The notes under the pieces were generated by a model. The model searched no databases. It had not been told where the DNA came from and worked only from the letters and a program-made list of their open reading frames with translations. Below, one piece after another: positions 51,733 to 59,853 of a stretch of 64,000 bases of DNA (position 1 is the stretch's first letter; the number at the start of each line of letters is the position of its first letter). The DNA comes from Desertimonas sp963733085 (GTDB lineage: Bacteria; Actinomycetota; Acidimicrobiia; Acidimicrobiales; Ilumatobacteraceae). The position numbers were made by a program, and so were the translations under genes. Location of the stretch: the NCBI GenBank assembly GCA_963733085.1, contig CAVTBY010000010.1, positions 1 to 64,000 of the forward strand, given 5' to 3'.

Positions 51733-54236
51733 CGTGCTGTCGGCAGACCGATCATCACGGTCGTCCCGCCGCCGGGAGTGTCGTCGAGCTCGATCGTCGC
51801 CCCCATCGCCGTGAGGAACCCGTGGGCGACGGCGAGCCCGAGGCCGACACCGCCGGGGCCGCTGTCGCCGAGACGTTGGAATGGCTGAAACATCCGCTCC
51901 CGGTCGGCTGCGGGCACCCCCGGCCCCCGGTCGACGACATGGATCTCGACGCGCTCATCGATCTCCGTCGCCTCGACGAGGACCCGTGCGCCGTCGGCGG
52001 TGACGGCGATCGCGTTGTCGACGACGTTGGCGATTGCACGCTCCAGCAGCGCGGGATCGGTGCTCACCTCCGGCAACGTCTCGGGCACATCGACGTCGAC
52101 GATCGCGGCGCGGGGGCCGAGGCTGTACACGGCGGCCAGGACCACACTCTCTGGCGGTGTCGAGAGCATCGCCGGGCGGACCACGCCGGCCTGCACGCGG
52201 CTCATGTCGAGCAGGTTGCCGACCAACGCAGTGAGCCGATCGGTTTCCGTGTCGATCGTGTCGACGAATTCGGCGGTCTCCTGCTCGGACCAGGTCACGT
52301 CGTGATTCCTGAGGCTGGTCGCGCAGGCCTTGATCGACGCTAGCGGCGTGCGGAGGTCGTGCGAAACGGCCTGCAGCAGCGCGCCACGAAGCTCGTTGGC
52401 GTCGGCCAGGGCATGGGCACGGCTCGCCTCGACGCGGAGGCGGCCGTGTTCGAGCACGGCCGCCAACTGGTCGGCGAAGGCGTTGAGGATGAGTAGATCT
52501 TCGGCGGCGATGTTCGGCCCATCGAGCGCCAGGACGAGCCCGGCGTTCAACTCCTTGACAGTGTCGGCAGCCGTCGGGTCCGTGATCGGACGATCGCCGA
52601 CCGCCGCGTCGACGACCCAGTCATCGCCCTCGCGGTGCATCACTGCGGCGGCGTCGAGCGCGAACGTCGCGCGCAAGCTGTGCAAGAGCGCCGGAACGGG
52701 ATCTTCGTCGCCGGTCGTGGCCGCCAACCGGGCGAGAGTCCGGGCGTGACCGCGGGCCCTCGCCGCTTCGGTGGCCCGACGCGCGGCGGTGTCGACGATC
52801 CGGCTGACTCCGAGCGCGATGCCGAGGAATACGAACAGGGCGACGACGTTCTCACCCTCGGCAATTGTCCAACGGCGAAACGGTGGGGTGAAGAACCAGT
52901 TGGCGCACAGGAACGCGACAACCGCTGCGGCCAGGGCGGGCCAGGTTCCGCCGATTGCGGCGATGATCACCACCAGGGCGAGGTAGGCGAGAAGCACTGT
53001 CGGCAGCCCCGTGCTGTCGCGCAGCTGGACGAGGAGCACGGTCAGCAACGGGATGCCGACCGCTGCCAGCAGCCATCCGGCGAGTTGGCGGCGCGGCGAC
53101 ACGGGAGAGATCGACAAGCGACGTAGGCGTGTGAGCCGGGCGGTAGACGTCGATCGATCGTCTGCCTGATGGGAGATGACGTGGACGTCAATCGGGCCGG
53201 ACAGGTGGACGGTGCGGTTGATGACCGAACCGCGCAACATCTCCTCCCACCGCGACCGATGGCTGGCCCCCAGAACCAACTGAGTCGCGTTCTCGGCGGT
53301 GGCGAACTCCACCAGGGCAGCGGCGACGTCGGCTCCGGCAACGTCGTGGAACTCACCGCCGACATCCTCGAGCAGCTTGCGGTGCTGATCGAGGAGCTCG
53401 GCCGAGGGACCCGCAAGTCCCTCGTCACCACTTACGTGGACGCCGAGCAGCTCGCCGTGGGCACGCTGGGCGATGCGGGCGGCGCGACGAATCAACGCCT
53501 CGGTGCCCGGTGCTCCCGTGACGGCGACGACGACACGCTCTCGTGTCTCCCAAGGCTTGGTGATCCCGTGACGCTCGCGATACTCCTCGAGGCCGACATC
53601 GACCTTGTCGGCAACCCACAGCAGCGCGAGCTCGCGCAGGGCGCCGAGATTGCCGGCTCGGAAGTAGTTCGCCAATGAGGCGTCGATCTTGTCGGGGGCG
53701 TAGATGTTGCCGTGCACCATCCGCCGGCGCAGTGCCTCAGGCGTGATGTCGACCAACTCGACCTGCTCCGCGGCACGGACAATGTCGTCGGGAATCGTCT
53801 CGCGCTGCTTGATTCCGGTGATCCGCTCGACGACGTCGTTGAGTGATTCGAGATGCTGGATGTTCAACGTCGACGTCACGTCGATGCCGGCGGCGAGAAG
53901 CTCCTCGACGTCCTGCCAGCGCTTCTCGTTGCGGCTGCCCGGAACGTTGGTGTGGGCGAGCTCATCGACGAGCACGCGTTCGGGGCGGCGGGCGACGATG
54001 GCGTCGACGTCCATCTCCTCGAACGTCGCGCCCCGATAGTCGACCGTCTGGCGGGGGACGATCTCGAGGTCGCCGATCGCCTCGCCGGTGAGCGCGCGGT
54101 TGTGCGTCTCGACGTATCCGACAACGACGTCACGCCCGCGCTCGACGGCCCGGGTCCCCTCGTTGAGCATGGCGAAGGTCTTGCCGACCCCCGGCGCCGC
54201 CCCAAGGTAGACGCGGAGGTTTCCGCGCTTGTTCAC
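51729..54236 (-). CDS. kdpD: Sensor histidine kinase KdpD
   Basis: 835 residues, full length. N-terminal KdpD domain with Walker A GAAPGVGKTFAML and VLVDELAHTNVPGSRNEKRWQDVEELL, a USP-like domain (VVVAVTGAPGTEALIRRAARIAQRAHGELLGVHV), four membrane helices of the DUF4118 type, a GAF-like stretch (EDPVPALLHSLRATFALDAAAVMH), and the kinase core: H-box AVSHDLRTPLASIK, then N, G1 and G2 boxes (NVVDNAI, DRGPGVP, GVGLGLAVAHGF). It senses K+ limitation and phosphorylates KdpE. Four-base overlaps on both sides (kdpC, kdpE). Confidence 0.97.
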   Translation of the reverse strand: MNKRGNLRVYLGAAPGVGKTFAMLNEGTRAVERGRDVVVGYVETHNRALTGEAIGDLEIVPRQTVDYRGATFEEMDVDAIVARRPERVLVDELAHTNVPGSRNEKRWQDVEELLAAGIDVTSTLNIQHLESLNDVVERITGIKQRETIPDDIVRAAEQVELVDITPEALRRRMVHGNIYAPDKIDASLANYFRAGNLGALRELALLWVADKVDVGLEEYRERHGITKPWETRERVVVAVTGAPGTEALIRRAARIAQRAHGELLGVHVSGDEGLAGPSAELLDQHRKLLEDVGGEFHDVAGADVAAALVEFATAENATQLVLGASHRSRWEEMLRGSVINRTVHLSGPIDVHVISHQADDRSTSTARLTRLRRLSISPVSPRRQLAGWLLAAVGIPLLTVLLVQLRDSTGLPTVLLAYLALVVIIAAIGGTWPALAAAVVAFLCANWFFTPPFRRWTIAEGENVVALFVFLGIALGVSRIVDTAARRATEAARARGHARTLARLAATTGDEDPVPALLHSLRATFALDAAAVMHREGDDWVVDAAVGDRPITDPTAADTVKELNAGLVLALDGPNIAAEDLLILNAFADQLAAVLEHGRLRVEASRAHALADANELRGALLQAVSHDLRTPLASIKACATSLRNHDVTWSEQETAEFVDTIDTETDRLTALVGNLLDMSRVQAGVVRPAMLSTPPESVVLAAVYSLGPRAAIVDVDVPETLPEVSTDPALLERAIANVVDNAIAVTADGARVLVEATEIDERVEIHVVDRGPGVPAADRERMFQPFQRLGDSGPGGVGLGLAVAHGFLTAMGATIELDDTPGGGTTVMIGLPTAR

Positions 54237-54814
54237 GACTCCATCATGGCGTCGAGAGCGATGTTCAATTGGAGAACGTTGACACCTTCCTCGCCGAGGA
54301 TGCCGAGGTCGCGGCCGGAGGTGTTGTCATCGACGAGATCGAGCACGGCGTCGAGATCGAGCCCGCGGGCTGCGGCGACCCGCGGCGCCTGCAGCTCGGC
54401 GTTGGCAACGGAGATGTGCGGATCGAGACCGGAGGCGGATGCGGTGACGGCGTCGACCGGCACACGGGCATCGTCCGGCAAGCCGTTCTCGGCACGGTAG
54501 GCGGCGACTCGTTCGGCAACGGTCGTCAGGAAGTCGGGGTTGGTCGGGCCAAGGTTGGATCCCGAGCTAGCAGCTGCGTCGTACCCTTCGCCCGCCGCCG
54601 ACGGCCGCGGGTGCAAGTACTCCGGGGCGGTGAACACCTGGCCGATCAGGGATGACCCGACGACCTCGCCGTCGACTTCGACGAGCGAGCCCTCAGCCTT
54701 GTCATTGAAGGCGAATTGACCGATTGCGGTGACGACCAGCGGATAAACGACACCGGTGAGCACGGTGAAGACGATCAGCATGCCGATGGCAGCAGGCAGT
54801 TGACGGCGCAACAT
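54233..54814 (-). CDS. kdpC: Potassium-transporting ATPase subunit KdpC
   Basis: 193 residues. One membrane helix (LPAAIGMLIVFTVLTGVVYPLVVTAIGQ) is followed by the extracytoplasmic domain with GSSLIGQVFTAPEYLHPRPSAAG, SSGSNLGPTNPDFL and the C-terminal VDAVTASASGLDPHISVANAELQAPRVAAARGL signature. It stabilises the KdpFABC complex. The ATG shares one base with the kdpB stop (TGATG), and the stop overlaps kdpD by four. Confidence 0.96.
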   Translation of the reverse strand: MLRRQLPAAIGMLIVFTVLTGVVYPLVVTAIGQFAFNDKAEGSLVEVDGEVVGSSLIGQVFTAPEYLHPRPSAAGEGYDAAASSGSNLGPTNPDFLTTVAERVAAYRAENGLPDDARVPVDAVTASASGLDPHISVANAELQAPRVAAARGLDLDAVLDLVDDNTSGRDLGILGEEGVNVLQLNIALDAMMES

Positions 54815-56910
54815 CACGAAACTCCTAGGGCGCTGATGAGCAGGTCGATGAGCTTGATGCCGACGAACGGGGCGATGATCCCACCCAACCCGTAGATCAG
54901 CAGGTTCCGGCGCAACATCGTCACGGCGCTCTCGGCCCGGAATTTGACGCCGCGCAGCGCAAGGGGAATCAACCCGACGATGATCAAGGCGTTGAAGATG
55001 ACCGCCGAGAGGATCGCCGAGTTGGGCGATTCGAGGCGCATCACGTTGATGTCGTCGAGCACCGGGAAGACGCCCATGAACATCGCCGGGATGATGGCGA
55101 AGTACTTGGCCACGTCGTTGGCGACGGAGAACGTCGTCAATGCACCGCGGGTGATCAGCAACTGCTTGCCGATCTCGACGATCTCGATCAGCTTCGTCGG
55201 GTCGGAGTCGAGGTCGACCATGTTGCCGGCCTCCTTGGCAGCCTGCGTCCCGGTGTTCATCGCCACGCCGACATCGGCCTGAGCGAGCGCCGGGGCGTCG
55301 TTGGTGCCGTCGCCGGTCATGGCGATGAGCCGACCGCCGGACTGCTCCTTCTTGATCAACGCCATCTTGTCCTCGGGCGTGGCCTCGGCGAGGAAGTCGT
55401 CGACGCCCGCCTCGGTGGCGATCGCTCGCGCTGTCAGCGGGTTGTCGCCGGTGATCATCACGGTGCGGATACCCATCGCCCGCAGCTCGTCGAAGCGTGT
55501 GCGCATGCCGTCCTTGACGACGTCCTTGAGATGGATCACGCCGAGCGCCCGGCACACGCCGGTGCCGCTGTCGAGCTCGGCGACTCCGAGCGGTGTGCCA
55601 CCATCGCCGGAGATCCCGTGGGCGATGGTGTCGAGCGCCTCGGGAACCGTTCCGCCCGACTCGATGACCCAGCGCTTGACGGCGTCGGTGGCACCTTTGC
55701 GGATGCTCCGCCCGTCGTAGTCGACGCCGCTCATCCGCGTCTGGGCGGTGAAGGGCACGAGAACCGCGTCGCGGAGCATCGTCTGCTGCTGGCCGTAGTC
55801 GGACTCGGCCAGCGTCACGATCGACCGTCCTTCCGGGGTCTCGTCGGCGAGGCTCGACAGGTGGGCCGCTCCGACCAGTTGGTCGACGCCGACCCCCGCC
55901 AAGGGGATGAACTCAGACGCCTGCCGGTTGCCGTGGGTGATCGTTCCGGTCTTGTCGAGCAACAACGTGTTGACGTCGCCGGCGGCCTCAACGGCGCGTC
56001 CTGACATCGCCAAGACGTTGCGTTGGACGAGACGGTCCATGCCGGCGATCCCGATCGCCGAGAGCAGAGCGCCGATCGTTGTTGGGATCAGGCATACCAG
56101 GAGGGCGACGAGGACGACGATGGGCTGTTCGCCATCGGCGTAGATGGCGAACGGCTGCAGTGTGACGACGGCGAGGAGGAACACGATCGTCAACCCGGCG
56201 AGGAGGATGTTGAGGGCGATCTCGTTCGGCGTCTTCTGTCGCTCAGCGCCTTCGACGAGGGCGATCATCCGGTCGAGGAACGTCTCGCCGGGCTTCGCCG
56301 AGATACGCACGACGATCTCGTCGGACAGCACGCGGGTGCCCCCGGTGACCGCGCTGCGGTCACCGCCCGACTCGCGGATCACCGGCGCCGACTCGCCCGT
56401 GATCGCCGACTCGTCGACAGTAGCGATGCCCGCGACGACGTCGCCGTCGCTGGGGATCACTTGGCCAGCGCTGACGACGCACTCGTCGCCGACGTCGAGG
56501 GAGCTGCTCGGGATCTCCTCGAGCGTGCCGTCGGCTCGACGCCGGTGGGCAGTCGTCTCGGCACGGGTCTGGCGCAACGTCGCCGCCTGTGCCTTGCCTC
56601 GCCCTTCGGCCATCGCCTCGGCGAAGTTGGCGAACAACACGGTGAACCAGAGGAAGGCGGCGACGAGTCCGGCGAACACGTTCTGCTGTGCCGTCGAGTC
56701 GCCGAGGTCGCGGAAGAACAGGATCGTCGTCAGCACGCTGCCGACGAGGACGACGAACATCACCGGGTTGCGGGCCTGCACCCGCGGGTGCAGTTTGCGC
56801 ACGCTCTCGACGAGCGCGCTCTTGACGATGGCCGGGTCGAACAGGCCCCGTGTCGGCAACGGGTGCCGATCACGAGCCGAACTGCCGACTGGACGGACGA
56901 CGGTGCTCAT
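54814..56910 (-). CDS. kdpB: Potassium-transporting P-type ATPase subunit KdpB
   Basis: 698 residues. The catalytic subunit: TGES at 172-175 (actuator), phosphorylated Asp319 in LLLDKTGTITHGN, ATP-binding KGATDAVKRW, the MITGDNPLTARAIATEAGVDDFLAEATPEDKM hinge and MTGDGTNDAPALAQADVGVAM. Membrane helices include LLVCLIPTTIGALLSAIGIAGMDR with the KdpB pump sites. ATG 56910 is preceded by repeat B3, and 102 bp separate it from kdpA, the only loose junction in the operon. KdpFABC imports K+ with nanomolar-to-micromolar affinity at the cost of ATP (family knowledge). Confidence 0.98.
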   Translation of the reverse strand: MSTVVRPVGSSARDRHPLPTRGLFDPAIVKSALVESVRKLHPRVQARNPVMFVVLVGSVLTTILFFRDLGDSTAQQNVFAGLVAAFLWFTVLFANFAEAMAEGRGKAQAATLRQTRAETTAHRRRADGTLEEIPSSSLDVGDECVVSAGQVIPSDGDVVAGIATVDESAITGESAPVIRESGGDRSAVTGGTRVLSDEIVVRISAKPGETFLDRMIALVEGAERQKTPNEIALNILLAGLTIVFLLAVVTLQPFAIYADGEQPIVVLVALLVCLIPTTIGALLSAIGIAGMDRLVQRNVLAMSGRAVEAAGDVNTLLLDKTGTITHGNRQASEFIPLAGVGVDQLVGAAHLSSLADETPEGRSIVTLAESDYGQQQTMLRDAVLVPFTAQTRMSGVDYDGRSIRKGATDAVKRWVIESGGTVPEALDTIAHGISGDGGTPLGVAELDSGTGVCRALGVIHLKDVVKDGMRTRFDELRAMGIRTVMITGDNPLTARAIATEAGVDDFLAEATPEDKMALIKKEQSGGRLIAMTGDGTNDAPALAQADVGVAMNTGTQAAKEAGNMVDLDSDPTKLIEIVEIGKQLLITRGALTTFSVANDVAKYFAIIPAMFMGVFPVLDDINVMRLESPNSAILSAVIFNALIIVGLIPLALRGVKFRAESAVTMLRRNLLIYGLGGIIAPFVGIKLIDLLISALGVS

Positions 56911-56921
56911 TCATGTGCTCC

Positions 56922-56996
56922 GATGCGAGCGACGAGGCGCCAGCCGAGGAGCGGCCAGCAACGGCCTGCGTGGCCGGGGAACGATATGAACGTGGA
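56922..56996. repeat. Repeat family B, copy 3, inside the kdp operon
   Basis: GATGCGAGCGACGAGGCGCC, GAGGAGCGGCC and GGCCTGCGTGGCCGGGGAACG lie in the order seen at 7709-7792. The element occupies nearly all of the kdpA-kdpB gap. Confidence 0.6.
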
Positions 56997-57012
56997 CATT
57001 CGGAATGCGCTC

Positions 57013-58722
57013 CTACAGCGAGAGCTGCTCGACGATTGGGCCGAGGGCGAGGGCGGGGAAGAAGGTGAGGCCGGCGACGATGGCGACGACGCCGACGACG
57101 AGGCCGGCGAACATCGGCGTGTGCGTCGGGAACGTGCCCTCTGACGCCGGCACCGTCTGCTTGCGGGCGAGTGAGCCGGCGATGCCTAGCACGGGGATGA
57201 TCAGGAAGAACCGGCCGACGAGCATGGCGAGGCCGAGCGTCGTGTCGTACCACTGCGTCGCCGTGGTCAAGCCGGCGAACGCTGATCCGTTGTTGTTTGC
57301 TGCCGACGTGAAGGCGTAGAGGATCTCGCTGAAGCCGTGGGCGCCTGGATTGTTGGTCGTTTGCGCCGAATCCAGCACCACCGACGCCGCTGCAAATCCG
57401 AGCAGCGCCAACGGCATGGCCAGGATGTACAGCACAACCATCTTCATCTCGACCGCCTGGATCTTCTTGCCGAGGTACTCGGGGGTTCGCCCGACCATCA
57501 GTCCGGCGAGGAATACCGACAGGATCGCCATGATCAGCAGTCCGTTGAGACCGACGCCGACGCCGCCGGGGCTGACCTCGCCGAGCATCATGTGGGCCAG
57601 CGGGACACCGCCACCGAGCGGCGTGTAGCTGTCGTGCATCGAGTTGACCGAACCGTTCGACGTCCCGGTTGTCGTCGCCGCCCACAGTCCCGACGCACCC
57701 GTGCCGAAGCGCACCTCCTTGCCTTCGAGGTTGCCTCCGCCGGCGAGCTCGGCGCTGACCGATTGATCGGCGCCGAGGTCCGTGAGGCGGCTGTTGCCGT
57801 TGCCTTCGAGAGCCATCGCCCCGATCGACATCACCGCCCAGATCGCCATCATGATGGCGAACACGGCACGGCCCTGGCGGCGGTCCTTGACCATGTGCCC
57901 GAACGTGAAGGCAAGTGCGAACGGGATGATCGCAATGCTGAACGTCTCGAGGAAGTTGTTGAACGGTGTCGAGTTCTCGAACGGGTGGGAGGAGTTGACG
58001 TTGAAGAAGCCACCGCCGTTGGTGCCGAGCTGCTTGATCGCGATCTGGCTGGCGGCCGGGCCGCCGGCGAGCACCTGAGTAGTCCCCTCGAGGGTGGTGA
58101 CGTCGGTGTGGCCGTGGAAGTTCTGGATGACGCCCTGACTGATCAGCAGGACGGCGACGACGAGCGCGAGCGGAAGCAGGATGCGCAAAGTCGTCCGGGT
58201 GAGATCGACCCAGAAGTTGCCGAGCGTGCGAGCCCGGCGCCGGGCGATGCCGCGGATGAACGCCGCCATCACCGCCATCCCAGCGGCTGCCGACACGAAG
58301 TTCTGCACGGCGAGACCGGTCATCTGGGTGAGATGGCTCATCGTCGACTCACCGGCGTAGGACTGCCAGTTCGTGTTCGTCATGAAGCTGACCGCTGTGT
58401 TGAACGAGAGGTGCGGTGCGACTCCGGACATGCCGCTCGGGTTGAACGGCAGCGAGCCCTGGACACGCTGGAGCAGGTAGAGGGCGAGGAACGACACCAG
58501 GCTGAACCCGAGGAGTGAGTAGGCGTAGACGGCCCAGCGCTGCTCACGTTTCTCGTCGACGCCGCACAGGCGGTAGATGAACCGCTCGACGGGGAGATAG
58601 AGACGGTCGCCAGGTGCCTTTCCGTCTCCGTAGACGCGCGCCATGTACCGGCCGAGCGGTGGCGCGAGGACGACGAGGGCGACGACGAGCGCGATGAACT
58701 GGGCCCAGGTGGCGCCACTCAT
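57013..58722 (-). CDS. kdpA: Potassium-transporting ATPase subunit KdpA
   Basis: 569 residues, the channel-like K+ selectivity subunit with ten membrane helices. Signature runs: FNTAVSFMTNTNWQSYAGESTMSHLTQM (first selectivity-filter segment), LGTNGGGFFNVNSSHPFENSTPFNNFLE (second), and SAANNNGSAFAGL (fourth). The start ATG 58722 is set by overlap with the kdpF stop (TGATG); longer frames upstream are shadows of the preceding genes. The usual size and no damage. Confidence 0.97.
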   Translation of the reverse strand: MSGATWAQFIALVVALVVLAPPLGRYMARVYGDGKAPGDRLYLPVERFIYRLCGVDEKREQRWAVYAYSLLGFSLVSFLALYLLQRVQGSLPFNPSGMSGVAPHLSFNTAVSFMTNTNWQSYAGESTMSHLTQMTGLAVQNFVSAAAGMAVMAAFIRGIARRRARTLGNFWVDLTRTTLRILLPLALVVAVLLISQGVIQNFHGHTDVTTLEGTTQVLAGGPAASQIAIKQLGTNGGGFFNVNSSHPFENSTPFNNFLETFSIAIIPFALAFTFGHMVKDRRQGRAVFAIMMAIWAVMSIGAMALEGNGNSRLTDLGADQSVSAELAGGGNLEGKEVRFGTGASGLWAATTTGTSNGSVNSMHDSYTPLGGGVPLAHMMLGEVSPGGVGVGLNGLLIMAILSVFLAGLMVGRTPEYLGKKIQAVEMKMVVLYILAMPLALLGFAAASVVLDSAQTTNNPGAHGFSEILYAFTSAANNNGSAFAGLTTATQWYDTTLGLAMLVGRFFLIIPVLGIAGSLARKQTVPASEGTFPTHTPMFAGLVVGVVAIVAGLTFFPALALGPIVEQLSL

Positions 58723-58811
58723 CAGAACTTCTCCGGGAAGACGAGGGCAGCGACCAAGTAGGCGGCAACCACCAGAGAGACGATCAGAGCGATGACGTTG
58801 TCGGCGCCCAT
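58722..58811 (-). CDS. kdpF: KdpF small membrane subunit
   Basis: 29 residues, MGADNVIALIVSLVVAAYLVAALVFPEKF, one membrane helix with the conserved LVFPEKF end. Stabilises the Kdp complex. Too short for most gene finders. Both ends overlap the neighbouring genes by one base (TGATG), so translation passes from gene to gene. GGAGG-TGACC-type palindromic DNA (GGAGGT and ACCTCC) lies just before the start. Confidence 0.93.
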   Translation of the reverse strand: MGADNVIALIVSLVVAAYLVAALVFPEKF

Positions 58812-58939
58812 CAGGAGGTGACCTCCCCCGGCTGATCTGCGTCGTCGGCCGACCGCACGAGGCGGTCGAGGCCGCGCACGTAGAGCACGCAGAGGGCGAA
58901 GAAGGCGATGGTGACTGCGACGAAGATGACGTCACCCAT
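58811..58939 (-). CDS. 42-residue membrane protein of the kdp operon
   Basis: MGDVIFVAVTIAFFALCVLYVRGLDRLVRSADDADQPGEVTS. One membrane helix (IFVAVTIAFFALCVLYV) followed by a basic then acidic tail. Small proteins with a helix and a YVRGxDRLV segment are seen upstream of kdpF in actinobacterial operons; no role has been assigned that I know of. It starts inside the end of the DUF4118 gene (eight-base overlap) and its stop overlaps kdpF by one base, so it is clearly translated with the operon. Might be a fifth Kdp subunit or regulator; that is inference. Confidence 0.8.
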   Translation of the reverse strand: MGDVIFVAVTIAFFALCVLYVRGLDRLVRSADDADQPGEVTS

Positions 58940-59711
58940 AAGTGCTCGTTTCTGGGTTGGAGAAGTGGTGGCGGTCGGGGTCGGCGAGTGCGGCGCCGAC
59001 CTGGTCGGCGATCGCCACGGCGACGACGCGCTGCTCGAGGGACACGGTGCTGTCCGGCTGCGGCACAAGGACGAAGCGCCCGAGCAGATTGCCACGCCCC
59101 TGCACGGGGAGCTCGGCGCCGCCGGCGGGTAGGGCGAACCCGCTGTCGGGCCCGCGGTACTCCATCACCGCGACGACGCCGCTGCGCTCCAGCCGCGGCA
59201 ACGGTTGGGTGAAGGGGAACGCCTCGAACTGGCAACTGCGCAGCGTGAGTAGTTCGGTCAGCTCGTTCTGGGCGGTCTGGATCATGTCCGCCGATGTGTG
59301 CCGGCCAGGTTCGCCGACGGTGGCCACGCGATGGATGCGGCGGATCTCGTCGGACGGTTTCTCGCCGCGGATCGACGGATGACGGCGGTACGACGCCAGT
59401 TGTCCGACGGCGAGCCCGACGGCAAGCAACAGCAACGTCGTCTCGACGTCGTCGGCCGAGTCGATCTCCAGGGTGAGGTAGGGCACGGTGTGGAAGAAGT
59501 TGAACGACAGTGCTGCCGACACGGCGGCGACGGCGCCGGCTGTTCGCCCACCGCCGACGGCGGCGAGGACGACGACGAGAACAAGGATCAGAGCGACGTT
59601 GGCGTTGAGTAGGTCGTCGCGGACAGCGACCAACGCGGCCGCAACGCAGATCGGCGCCGCGCCTCCGAGTGCCACCCACAACAGGTGTGACGAACTCGCC
59701 TCGGTCTCCAT
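58932..59711 (-). CDS. DUF4118 (KdpD-like membrane domain) protein
   Basis: 259 residues. Membrane segments HLLWVALGGAAPICVAAALVAV, VALILVLVVVLAAVGGG and AAVSAALSFNFFHTVPYLTLEIDSADDVETTLLLLAVGLAVG match the four-helix DUF4118 part of KdpD, with the FNFFHTVPYLTLEI hallmark. The remaining 130 residues are a degenerate GAF-like domain (ALPAGGAELPVQGRGNLLGRFVLVPQPDSTVSLEQRVVAVAIADQVGAAL). There is no kinase core. First gene of the kdp operon. It may sense membrane state or K+ and act on KdpD, or be a decoy domain. ATG 59711 is taken as the start; GTG 59747 with AAGGA is an alternative. Confidence 0.75.
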   Translation of the reverse strand: METEASSSHLLWVALGGAAPICVAAALVAVRDDLLNANVALILVLVVVLAAVGGGRTAGAVAAVSAALSFNFFHTVPYLTLEIDSADDVETTLLLLAVGLAVGQLASYRRHPSIRGEKPSDEIRRIHRVATVGEPGRHTSADMIQTAQNELTELLTLRSCQFEAFPFTQPLPRLERSGVVAVMEYRGPDSGFALPAGGAELPVQGRGNLLGRFVLVPQPDSTVSLEQRVVAVAIADQVGAALADPDRHHFSNPETSTYG

Positions 59712-59758
59712 GGGGAACGGTGTAGTCGTGGACTGTCCGCCTCTCACCGTCCTTCACG

Positions 59759-59791
59759 CGATCTCAACGCCGGTGGCATCGATTTCAACGC
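59759..59791. promoter_or_regulatory. Direct repeat CGATYTCAACGC x2, possible KdpE site
   Basis: CGATCTCAACGC (59759-59770) and CGATTTCAACGC (59780-59791) lie 21 bases apart, two helical turns, upstream of the kdp operon and of the divergent secreted-protein gene. OmpR-family regulators such as KdpE bind direct repeats of this kind; the link is inferred. Confidence 0.5.
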
Positions 59792-59838
59792 GGCGTTAGC
59801 GCACGCGGGGATGCCGGACTCAACGGGGTCGGCATCGG

Positions 59839-59844
59839 TAGCCT
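59839..59844 (+). promoter_or_regulatory. Putative -10 (TAGCCT) for the secreted-protein gene
   Basis: TAGCCT ends nine bases before GTG 59854. Confidence 0.3.
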
Positions 59845-59853
59845 CGCTGGCTC

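Noticed and set aside
57013..59757. A 914-codon frame ending in KdpA
   Set aside because: The part upstream of 58722 is an out-of-frame shadow of the DUF4118, small-protein and kdpF genes; kdpA starts at 58722.
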